Source: Arsenophonus endosymbiont of Aleurodicus floccissimus
GTDB lineage: Bacteria; Pseudomonadota; Gammaproteobacteria; Enterobacterales; Enterobacteriaceae
Direction of reading: 5' to 3'
Length of the DNA stretch: 64,000 nucleotides
NCBI RefSeq assembly: GCF_900343025.1
Contig: NZ_OUND01000003.1
Coordinates: 1 to 64,000, forward strand
The notes under the pieces were generated by a model that searched no databases, was not told the origin of the DNA, and was given only the letters and a program-made list of their open reading frames with translations. This document shows, one piece after another, positions 1 through 7,590 of the stretch; positions within the stretch are counted from its first letter, which is position 1, and each line of letters begins with the position of its first letter. The position numbers were made by a program, and so were the translations under genes.

Positions 1-301
1 GGTCCCTATCTGTCGTGGGCGAAGGAAGATTGAGGGAGGAGGCTGCTCTCCTAGTACGAGAAGACTGGAGTGGACGCACCACTGGTGTACAGGTTGTTAT
101 GCCAATGGCATCGCTTGGTAGCTAAGTGCAAAAGAGATAACCGCTGAAAGCACCTAAGCGGGAAACTTGCCTCAAGATGAGTCTTCCCTGACAGTAATGT
201 TCTATAAGGGGTGTTCAAGACGAGGACGTAGATAGTCTGGGTGTGTAAGCGTATTGATACGTTGAGCCAACCAGTACTAATGACCCCGAGAGGTTTAACC
301 T
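1..301 (+). rRNA. 23S ribosomal RNA, 3' end (partial; distal end of an rrnC-like operon)
   Basis: The segment aligns by eye with the last ~300 nt of enterobacterial 23S rRNA: the sarcin-ricin region (48-70), the domain VI helices, and a 3' end near TTAACCT at 295-301. The 5' part lies outside the window. Synteny (5S, tRNA-Asp, tRNA-Trp, hdfR, maoP, yifB, ilv) is that of E. coli rrnC. The sarcin-ricin loop reads AGTACGAGAAGACT at 53-66, where E. coli has AGTACGAGAGGACC. The stretch just before the loop also carries extra bases, and the helix near 190-215 is divergent. These changes are unusual for a functional rRNA, so this copy may be degenerate or contain sequence errors. Confidence 0.9.
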
Positions 302-453
302 GACAACACCGAAGGTGTTTTGAGAGAGAAAGAATTTTAGCTTGTTTTGAGATTGAATATGGTCGGATTTTGCTGAAGGCAGAGGCGTGGTCGCTACTGA
401 GGTAGGTGAGCAGGCCGGAAGGCAGCGAAATAAGACGGGATAAAAAAGGAATT

Positions 454-576
454 TGTCTGGTGGTAATAGCGCGGTGGTCCCACCTGACCCCATGCATGCT
501 GAACTCAGAAGTGAAATGCCGTAGCGCCGATGGTAGTGTGGGGTCTCCCCATGTGAGAGTACGGAACTTCCAGGCT
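454..576 (+). rRNA. 5S ribosomal RNA, with a 4-nt insertion
   Basis: Long stretches match E. coli 5S rRNA, including AGCGCGGTGGTCCCACCTGA at 468-487 and the GTAGCGCCGATGG block. The 5' TGTCTGG can pair with the 3' CCAGGC. Compared with E. coli, CATGCCGAACTC is replaced by CATGCATGCTGAACTC (491-506), a 4-nt ATGC duplication in a conserved loop. The 3' part also differs (GAGAGTACGGAACTTCC). The ends are set by pairing and are good to a few nt. A spacer of about 150 nt separates it from the 23S gene. Confidence 0.85.
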
Positions 577-611
577 TTGATTTAATGCTAATGGGAAAGA
601 CCGTTAGTGAA

Positions 612-688
612 GGTGAGGTAGTTCAGTTGGTTAGAATACAGGCCTGTCACGCCGGGGTCTGTGGATTCCAGTCCCGTCCGCACCGCCA
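612..688 (+). tRNA. aspT: tRNA-Asp (GTC), probably degenerate
   Basis: It has the position and overall sequence of aspT downstream of rrnC: 77 nt, anticodon loop CTGTCAC (anticodon GTC), encoded CCA end. Compared with E. coli it carries several pairing defects. In the acceptor stem, GGTGAGG against CCGCACC leaves an A5-G68 mismatch. In the anticodon stem, CAGGC against GCCGG leaves an A-G mismatch. The T arm has an A53-C61 mismatch at the loop-closing pair and loop TTCCAGT in place of TTCGAGT. So many defects suggest a decaying copy. The adjacent tRNA-Trp is perfect. Confidence 0.75.
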
Positions 689-694
689 CCTATT

Positions 695-770
695 AGGGGC
701 GTAGTTCAATTGGTAGAGCACCGGTCTCCAAAACCGGGTGTTGGGAGTTCGAGTCTCTCCGCCCCTGCCA
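695..770 (+). tRNA. trpT: tRNA-Trp (CCA)
   Basis: This 76-nt gene appears identical to E. coli trpT as I remember it. The acceptor stem AGGGGCG/CGCCCCT pairs fully, the anticodon loop is CTCCAAA (anticodon CCA), the T loop is TTCGAGT, and the CCA end is encoded. It lies 6 nt after tRNA-Asp, as in rrnC, and is probably co-transcribed with the rRNA operon. Its conservation contrasts with the neighbouring tRNA-Asp and fits with it being the only tRNA-Trp gene, which is inference. Confidence 0.97.
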
Positions 771-803
771 TTTACGGCTTTATAGATAATGTTATTAAAT
801 ATT

Positions 804-833
804 AAAAACCCAGTTTAATAGAATGGGTTTTTT
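804..833 (+). terminator. Rho-independent terminator after tRNA-Trp
   Basis: AAAACCCA (about 804-812) pairs with TGGGTTTT (824-831) across a short A/T-rich loop and is followed by a T run. It is placed to end the rrn-tRNA transcript. Confidence 0.75.
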
Positions 834-1035
834 TATGGGCCGCCAAAAGCTATATTTCTATTTTAATTTTTAGTTATTAAAATTGATGTATTTCTGTTCT
901 ATCATATTATTTTTGGTAAATATTAAATACAAAAAGGCTAGGATCGTTTTTTTTTTTGTATTTTTTAGCCATAATAAATATTTTTTGTTAATGATAGGTA
1001 ATGTAACTAAAAGTTTATGTTTTACTCATTCATAA

Positions 1036-1854
1036 TTAGTTATTCTTAATAGGTATTTTTGCTAATTTATCAATAAACGTCTCTTGTCCATTATTTTGTA
1101 ACCAAATAGCATAAATTGGTTTGCTATAGACAACTTTCGATAGTGTTTTTAATTCATGATATTGATTAAGCCAATGAATTGGTAAAACAGAGGCAGATTT
1201 TGTTGGATATAATAGCTCCCGCGCAAGATTAGCCGATGTTGTGAGTAGTGTCGGCGAATTTTCAACTAAAGATGATTTTTCAGTGGTATTGAAATCAGGA
1301 CTCCATTCAAGTTTGATGTAATTGAATCTCGACAAAGTTAAATTTTTTTTATTTGTCATTAATTGTAATTTTATTTCACCAATGATGGCGCTTTCAAATT
1401 CATCCATTTTTGGCGGTTCGATTGCAATAAGTAAATCAAGTTCGCGTGAATGAAGCTGTTTTACTAAAGATTGTCGCGTGGATATTCTGCATTCAAGATG
1501 AAGATCTTTATGTTTTTGATAGATAAGTTGTATCCAATTTGTTAAGCATCCTTCCCATAGTGATATTGTTGAGCCTATTGAAAATTCTGTGTGTAATGAT
1601 TGATAAGAAATTTCTTTTTTAGCTTGTAGCCAGGTATTTATTAACGATTCAGCGTACGGAATCAAACGTTCGCCCGCGGTAGTTAAACGAATATTATTGC
1701 GATGACGGGCAAATAAAATAGTACCTAATTGCGTTTCTAATTGACGTATTCGAGAACTTACCGCTGACTGTGTTAGGTATAATAATTCGGCTGCTCGACC
1801 AAAATGTCGAGTTTTACTAACTTCTAAAAAAGTTTTTAATAATTCAGTATCCAC
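1036..1854 (-). CDS. hdfR: LysR-family regulator HdfR
   Basis: This is an intact 272-residue LysR-type transcription factor. The N-terminus MDTELLKTFLEVSKTRHFGR is nearly identical to E. coli HdfR. A winged helix-turn-helix covers roughly residues 18-60 (FGRAAELLYLTQSAVSSRIR), and an effector-binding domain follows. In E. coli, HdfR represses the flagellar master operon flhDC. It is transcribed away from maoP with about 120 bp between them, as in E. coli. The length is close to the family norm (279), with a slightly shorter C-terminus. It is one of the few regulators kept here. Whether flagellar targets still exist cannot be seen from this window. Confidence 0.9.
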   Translation of the reverse strand: MDTELLKTFLEVSKTRHFGRAAELLYLTQSAVSSRIRQLETQLGTILFARHRNNIRLTTAGERLIPYAESLINTWLQAKKEISYQSLHTEFSIGSTISLWEGCLTNWIQLIYQKHKDLHLECRISTRQSLVKQLHSRELDLLIAIEPPKMDEFESAIIGEIKLQLMTNKKNLTLSRFNYIKLEWSPDFNTTEKSSLVENSPTLLTTSANLARELLYPTKSASVLPIHWLNQYHELKTLSKVVYSKPIYAIWLQNNGQETFIDKLAKIPIKNN

Positions 1855-1972
1855 AGCAATCTCCAGAATTTTTAATCTTAACGATTTAAATGTTTTGTTT
1901 TACAGAATCCAATTGCTAACTAATACTCCGCGCCATAATGAGTGTGACATTAGAGAGCTAGGAGTGTGTTAG

Positions 1973-2311
1973 ATGGCAGAAAGCTTTATCACGACTAATC
2001 GTTTTTTTGATAATAAAAATTATCCTCGAGGTTTTTCTCGTCATGGTGATTTCACCATTAAAGAAGCTCAGTTGTTAGAATGTTGCGGTCAAGCTTTCAA
2101 TGAACTTGATTTAGGTAAGCGTCAACCTCAGACAGAAGAAGAAAAACTTTTTGTTGCTATGTGTCGCGGTGAACGCGAACCTTTGACACCAGAAGAAAAA
2201 GTATGGTCTAAGTATATGACTCATATTAGCCGACCTAAGCGTTTTCATACCTTATCTGGAGGTAAACCACAACTGGATCCCTCTGAAGACTATACCGATA
2301 CTGATGATTAA
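1973..2311 (+). CDS. maoP: Macrodomain Ori protein MaoP
   Basis: This 112-residue protein of the DUF413 family closely matches E. coli YifE/MaoP. It contains the [16 protein letters not shown] block near the N-terminus and an acidic C-terminus ending in DTDD. MaoP acts with the maoS site to organise the Ori macrodomain of the nucleoid. The ATG at 1973 follows GGAG at about 1960. It is divergent from hdfR, and a hairpin terminator lies just downstream. No lesions are visible. Retention fits a core chromosome-organisation role. Confidence 0.9.
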   Translation: MAESFITTNRFFDNKNYPRGFSRHGDFTIKEAQLLECCGQAFNELDLGKRQPQTEEEKLFVAMCRGEREPLTPEEKVWSKYMTHISRPKRFHTLSGGKPQLDPSEDYTDTDD

Positions 2312-2331
2312 TATCATCATAGTTCTAAAAA

Positions 2332-2351
2332 AAGGGGTTTTAATACCCCTT
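2332..2351 (+). terminator. Terminator between convergent maoP and yifB
   Basis: AAGGGG (2332-2337) pairs with CCCCTT (2346-2351) around an 8-nt A/T loop, with A-rich sequence before and TAATTATT after. It could work in both directions between the two convergent genes. Confidence 0.55.
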
Positions 2352-2353
2352 AA

Positions 2354-3872
2354 TTATTCAATTTGTTTTTGTAATTGAATAAGTAGCTTATCCATACTGC
2401 GATAGCTAATTGCTTCAATAATATAAATTTTTTCAATGTATTGTTGCTGTTTTAAATCGGCAATGGTTCGTGAAACTTTCAGTATACGATGCCAGGCTCT
2501 GATTGAGAGGCCAAGTTTATTTAATGTTGTTTCTAAAAAAAGGTGTCATTTGGTTTTAGTTTATAAAAAAGTGCGGCTTCTTTGCTATTTAGTTTTGCAT
2601 TAATTTTACCGGAAGGTTTAATTTATTGCTTTCTTGCCTGTATAACACGTTGTTTTATATTGAAACTGGTTTCATTTGTAGGTGCAGAGAGGCTTAAAGT
2701 ACCTAGCGGTAACAGAGGTACCTCTATAGAGAGATCAAAACGATATAAGAATGGTCCAGATATCTTTGCTAGATAACGGAGGATCTGTTTTAGGGCTAGC
2801 TCGGTTATATATGCCTTTATAGTGAGTGGCCCATCGCGTTGGGATTTAAAGCGGCAATAAGTTGAATATTGGCTGGGAAATTAACTTTAGCTTTTGCGCG
2901 TGAAATTATTATTTCTCCAGACTCTAGCGGTTCCCTAAGTGTGTCGAGCACTTTTCGTTCAAATTCGGCGAGTTCATCAAGAAATAAAATGTCATTATGG
3001 GCTAAGGATATTTCTCCCGGTTTGGGTAAGCTTCCTCCACCAATTAATGCTGCTATAGAAGCACTGTGATGAGGTTCTCTAAATGGCGGTGTAAGCCATT
3101 TTTCGTTATCAAATGAGAATCACATAAATTTCTTATTGACACTACCTCTAGCACTTCTTGATTGGTTAGATTAGGTAAGATAGTAATAAGGTGGTTGGCA
3201 AGCATGGTTTTACCTGTGCCTGGTGGGCCAAGTAGTAAAAGATTATGTCCTCCTGCGGCTGTTATCTCTAATGCGCGTTTGGCATGTTGTTAGCCAATAA
3301 TATCATTGATATCTGTTATGTTAGAGTGCTTATGGTTGGTGATAGGTGTTTCTTGATTGTGAGGTAAAGTATTTTGATCATGTAAGAAATGACAAACAGC
3401 TAATAGATGCTCATAAAAATAGACACTTTCTGTTGGTAACAAATTTAATTCATTTGTGTTTTCTAGGGAAGTGATCAATTTATGCTGATTTTTTTAACGC
3501 TGTTTGTGCCGTTGTTATTCGAAGAATTTGACCAGAAAGTGCTAATTCGCCAAGGAATTTGAATTGATTTAATTTTATTGATGTAATTTGTTTCGATGCC
3601 GCTAAGATGGCGAGTGTGATAGCTAGATTATAACGTCCGCCTTCTTTTGGCAGATTAGCCGGCGCTAAATTGATAGTTATTCTTTTAGATGGATACTGAA
3701 AACCACTATTTATTGAAGCACTTCTGATACGATCACGCGCTTCTTTGACGGCTGTTTCTGGCAACCCTACTAGGGTGAGTCCAGGTAGCCCATTGCTAAT
3801 ATGGGCCTCAACTGTTACTCGTGGGGCATTCATACCGATTGAAGCTCTAGTGTAAATAACCGCTATTGCCAT
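2354..3872 (-). pseudogene. yifB: YifB/ComM family AAA ATPase, pseudogene
   Basis: The reading restarts at MAIAVIYTRASIGMNAPRVT, matching the E. coli YifB start. Recognisable pieces follow in several frames: GLPETAVKEARDRIRS, INLAPANLPKEGGRY, the Walker A GPPGTGKTMLA near 3200, a GPFLDRFDLS-like block near 2780, and a C-terminus ending YRSMDKLLIQLQKQIE. A TAA stop falls after about 130 residues (3480-3482), and further stops and frameshifts interrupt the ATPase domain. Intact relatives are about 506 residues. ComM is a helicase that promotes branch migration during natural transformation in Vibrio. The role in E. coli is unclear. The short plus-strand ORFs here are shadows. Confidence 0.88.
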
Positions 3873-4332
3873 ATTTCCTCCCTAAAATGTCATGTCACTA
3901 TTTTCTTAGTTAGTAAATTAGGTACAAACTAGCTTTTGGTGAATATGGGAAGGTTGTTAGAGAAGTATCCGAAATTTTTACTTTTGTGGTAATTTTTTAG
4001 GACAGCGCTGACATTTTTGATAATGAAAATTGGCTATTAGTTGTCTGTATTACAATTTCTGACATTAATTAATAAGTCGTGGTTTATCATTTTATAATGA
4101 AATGACTTTTTGGTTAAATTTTTTGTATTAATTGCATTTAATGGTTTTTTATTTCAATTATTTTTTGTTTTCAATAGAATTATTTTATTCTGAGATTTAT
4201 TTATTGATTTTAATCGTAATTTTTTATTTTTCGATAAAAAAATAAAATAAGTATTGTCAAATAAGTGTCAACGTGTTGACTCTAAATAAATAAATAAATT
4301 ATCAAGATCAAAGAACGGATATTATAACGAAG
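3873..4332. other. AT-rich intergenic region upstream of ilvL
   Basis: No gene is visible in these 460 bases between divergent yifB and the ilv leader. The composition is very A/T-rich, with a TAAA tandem stretch at about 4283-4298. It holds the inverted repeat GTCAAC-GT-GTTGAC (4267-4280) and a candidate promoter just upstream of ilvL. Confidence 0.6.
4276..4304 (+). promoter_or_regulatory. Candidate ilv operon promoter
   Basis: TTGACT (4276-4281) resembles a sigma70 -35 box. It is followed 17 nt later by TTATCA (4299-4304), a weak -10. Initiation here would begin about 20 nt before the ilvL start codon, as expected for an attenuation leader. The -35 overlaps the inverted repeat at 4267-4280. 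This is a pattern match only. Confidence 0.35.
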
Positions 4333-4425
4333 ATGTTTGCCCTAATAATTAACCTAATTATTGTGAGCGTAGTGGTGATTATCCCACCGTGCTGGGCAGC
4401 ACTTGGAAGAAGAAAGGCAGAATAA
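4333..4425 (+). CDS. ilvL: ilv operon leader peptide IlvL
   Basis: This 30-residue ORF begins MFALIINLIIVSVVVIIPPC and ends GRRKAE. It is very similar to the E. coli IlvL leader, whose Ile/Val/Leu-rich core followed by PPC(G/W)AALGR is diagnostic. In E. coli, ribosome stalling at these codons under branched-chain amino acid shortage prevents formation of the terminator. The leader is intact here and still has the run of Ile and Val codons, although every structural gene downstream is broken. The terminator arm that should follow is degraded. It is too short for most gene callers. Confidence 0.88.
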   Translation: MFALIINLIIVSVVVIIPPCWAALGRRKAE

Positions 4426-4443
4426 CTAGCTAGATTTCACAAG

Positions 4444-4474
4444 AACCCAGCACCGAAAGGCACGGAGTTTTTTT
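4444..4474 (+). terminator. Degenerate ilv attenuator
   Basis: AACCCAGCACC is followed by GAAA, then GGCACGGAG and a run of seven T. This looks like a terminator whose 3' arm (expected GGTGCTGGG) has lost pairing. It sits about 20 nt after the ilvL stop codon, where the ilvGMEDA attenuator is expected. Termination would be weak. Confidence 0.55.
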
Positions 4475-4545
4475 AGCGTTAAATTTTAGTTGTCGGTAAA
4501 AGTTTAGAAAAATAAACTAACAAATTAGGTTTCTGGATCAAAACA

Positions 4546-6333
4546 ATGAATGGAGCACAATGGTTAGCTCAGTCATTAATTACCCAAGGGGTTGAATAGA
4601 TTTGTGGTTATCCAGGGGAGGCCATTATGCCTGTTTATGACGCTTTGTATGATAGTGATTTAGAACATTAGAACATTAGAACATTAGAACATTAGAACAT
4701 TAGAACATTAGAACATTAGAACATTAGAACATTAGAACATTAGAACATTAGAACATTAGAACATTAGAACATTAGAACATTAGAACATTAGAACATTAGA
4801 ACATTAGAACATTAGAACATTAGAACATCTCTTATGTCGCCATGAGCAAGGTGCTGTTATGGCTGCTATCGGTTATGCAAGAGCAACGAATAAACCAGGA
4901 GTCTGTATTGCAACATCAGGGCCAGGAGCAACCAATTTGATCACTGGTTTAGCCGATGCATTATTAGATTCAGTGCCTATCGTTGCCATAACAGGACAGG
5001 TGGCTTTGGAGCTTATTGGCACAGATGCCTTTCAGGAAGTTGATGTTTTAAGTCTTTCTTTAGCTTGTACAAAACACAGTTTCTTAGTGGATTTTGCTGA
5101 TATGTTGTCACAGGTTATTACCGAGGCTTTCAGTATTGTAACAACGGGTCGTCCAGGCCCAGTTTTAATTGATATTTCCAAAGATATACAGTTGCAGACA
5201 ACTCATTTGGTACCTTATTTGATGCCAGTTGAACAAAACCGATTTTATTCTGCCTATCAATTAGCTGCTTGCTGCATGTGAAATTATGGAGCAAGCGAAA
5301 CAACCTATTTTGTATGTGAGGGGCAGTCGCTGAATTGAGGGATTTTATTGCTATCTCAGGATTACCTACAGTTTCTACATTAAAGGGGGCTCGTGCTGTC
5401 ACAGCAGATGATCCGCATTATTTGGGAATGTTGGGTATGCATGGCAGTAAAGCGGCAAATTTTGCTGTGCAGGAATGTGATTTATTGTTGGCGGTTGGCG
5501 CCAGGTTTGATGATCGTGTGACCGGTAAATTGAATACATTTGCCCCTAATGCCAAAGTCATCCATTTAGACATAGATCATGCTGAATTGAATAAATTGTG
5601 TCAGGCGCATGTTTGTTTGCTCGGTGATGCAAAACTATTGTTACCGAGATTAGCTAGACCATTAAATATTGCTTCATGGCAAGCCAAAGTCAGCGCGTTG
5701 AAAAAAGAGCATGAATGGAATTATAACCATAAAGGGAATGCTATCGATGCCCCTGCTATATTAAAACAAATCTCAGAACGTATGCATGTTTACACCATTG
5801 TTACAACAGATGTTGGGCAACATCAGATGTGGACAGCACAGCATATGGCATTTCGAGCTCCAGAAAATTTTATTACCTCAAGTGGATTAGGCTCAATGGG
5901 ATTTGGTATTCCAACTGCAATCGGCGCTCAGTTAGCCCGCCCTCATGCAGCGGTTATTTTTATTTCAGGTGATGGTTCTTTTATGATGAATATTCAGGAA
6001 CTAGCCACCATAAAGCGCAAACAATTACCAATCAAAATTGTGCTTATCGATAACCAACGTTTGGGCATGGTACGTCAGTGGCAAGAGTTATTTTTTCAAC
6101 AACGCTACAGTGAAACTCAGTTAACGAATAATCCAGATTTTATCGCATTAGCCACATCATTCGATATTGCTGGTCAGCGTATTACGCATACTTCAAAAAT
6201 TAATGACGCACTGGATAGATTATTCAGTCATGCAGACCCATATTTGCTACAGGTATCTGTTGATGAATTAGAAAATGTTTGGCCATTAGTTCCTCCTGGT
6301 GCCAGCAATGAAAAAATGATGGAGAAACCTTGA
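4546..6333 (+). pseudogene. ilvG: Acetolactate synthase II large subunit, pseudogene
   Basis: The start ATG (MNGAQWLAQSLITQGVE) is followed by an in-frame TAG at 4597-4599, codon 18. Next comes a 168-bp octamer repeat at the codons for LEH. The reading then resumes with [20 protein letters not shown], breaks again near 5270 (frameshift after QLAAC), and continues to [14 protein letters not shown]. The recognisable ThDP motif [14 protein letters not shown] is in the last third. The intact enzyme (about 548 residues) condenses pyruvate units in isoleucine and valine synthesis. The stop overlaps the ilvM start (TGATG), preserving the old operon arrangement. Confidence 0.95.
4660..4827. repeat. 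Perfect 8-bp tandem repeat, 21 copies, inside ilvG
   Basis: The unit TTAGAACA is repeated 21 times without a single mismatch (168 bp), followed by a partial T. One unit equals the native codons TTA GAA CA(T) for Leu-Glu-His of IlvG, so the array grew from a single genic octamer. The 24-bp reading cycle contains TAG on the plus strand and TAA on the minus strand, so any array of more than a few units is closed in all six frames. The 20 extra units add 160 bp, so the frame after the array is also shifted. Perfect uniformity points to recent slippage expansion. Confidence 0.98.
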
Positions 6334-6563
6334 TGAGAGAATATCAATTAAATATTGCAGCGCGCTTTTGACCAGAGGTCTTAGAGCGCATTTTTTGGGG
6401 GACTCGTCATCGCGGTTTTCAGGTTAATGCAATAAGTATGAGTAAAGTATTAGATGGAAATAACGTTAGCATTGCAATAACGGTTAATAGTCAGCGTCCA
6501 CTAAATCTACTTTGTTCCCAGTTAATTAAATTAGCAGATGTTTTTGATATTGAAATCAAGTAA
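6333..6563 (+). pseudogene. ilvM: Acetolactate synthase II small subunit, pseudogene
   Basis: The start MREYQLNIAARF is followed by an in-frame TGA at 6369-6371, where E. coli reads ARFNPETLER. After it the frame stays open (PEVLERIFWGTRHRGFQVNA) to TAA at 6561-6563, giving a normal ACT-domain length of about 76 residues. IlvM is the regulatory subunit of AHAS II. There is one nonsense mutation and the rest is well preserved, so the loss looks recent. It overlaps the ilvG stop codon. Confidence 0.93.
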
Positions 6564-6601
6564 CAAGCTGCCAAACAATCAATCGTAATGTAAGGTAAAA
6601 A

Positions 6602-7527
6602 ATGACAAAAAAAGCAGATTATATTTGGTTTAATGGAGAAATGGTGCCTTGTGCGCAGGCAAAGATACATGTTATGTCTCACTCTTTACATTATGGTACT
6701 TAGGTTTTTGAAGGTATTCACTGTTATCACTCTCATCAAGGGCCAGTAATTTTTCGTCATCGTGAGCATATGCAGCGTTTACATGATTCAGCCAAAATTT
6801 ATCGCATTCCTTTAAGCCAAAGTGTTGATGAGTTGATGGCGGCTTGTCGCGAAACGATTGGTAAAAATAAGTTGGTTAGTGCCTATATTAGACCACTTGT
6901 TTTTATTGGTGATGTTGGTATGCGAGTTAATCCACCATTAGGTTACAAAACTGATGTCATTATTGCTGCTTTTCCTTGGGGAACGTATCTCGGTGAAAAA
7001 GCACTCGAACAAGGTATTGATGCAATGGTTTCGTCCTGGCATCGTGCCGCACCCAATACCATCCCGATTGTGGCTAAAGCTAGTGGTAATTATCTATCCT
7101 CTTTACTGGTAGGTAGCGAAGTTCGACGCCATGGCTATCAGGAAGGAATAGCGTTAGATGTTAATGATTATACTTCCGAAGGGGCGGGTGAGAACTTATT
7201 TGAAGTTAAAGATAACGTACTTTTTACACCGCCATTTACCTCGTCGGCGCTAACCGGCATCACACGTGATGCGATTATTAAGTTGGCCACTGAATTGGGA
7301 TTTGAAGTCCGTGAACAGATGTTATCACGTGAATCGTTGTATCTGGCTGATGAAATTTTTATGACCGGCATAGCGGCTGAGATTACGCTAGTTCGTAGCG
7401 TTGATGGTATACAAGTCGGAGCCGGTCATTGTGGCCCAGTAACCAAGCGTATCCAGCAGGCTTTTTTGGTTTATTTGATGGTTCGACAAAAGACAAATGG
7501 GATTGGTTAGATCCCGTTAATAGTTAG
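6602..7527 (+). pseudogene. ilvE: Branched-chain amino acid aminotransferase, pseudogene
   Basis: The gene starts at 6602 ([20 protein letters not shown]) and has a TAG at 6701-6703 replacing the Ser codon of HYGTSVFEG. The frame then runs open through the fold-type IV PLP enzyme sequence (AAPNTIPIVAKASGNYLSSL includes the catalytic Lys) to a frameshift near 7467. There a T run is one base short, and restoring it gives FGLFDGSTKDKWDWLDPVNS ending at 7525-7527. The E. coli enzyme is 309 residues and performs the last transamination for Ile, Val and Leu. Two lesions make function unlikely. Confidence 0.94.
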
Positions 7528-7590
7528 TTCAAATTAATAGATGTTTATTGGCGACTAGTTATCGTCAATTTTTATACCAAGGGAATAAAA

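Noticed and set aside
51-497. 148-residue ORF on the minus strand
   Set aside because: It is antisense to 23S and 5S rRNA; no protein family is recognised.
2582-3069. Plus-strand ORFs of 64 and 66 residues
   Set aside because: They are antisense to the yifB pseudogene, whose remnants explain the sequence.
4660-4827. CRISPR array
   Set aside because: The unit is 8 bp with no spacers and no cas genes; it is a simple tandem repeat derived from ilvG.
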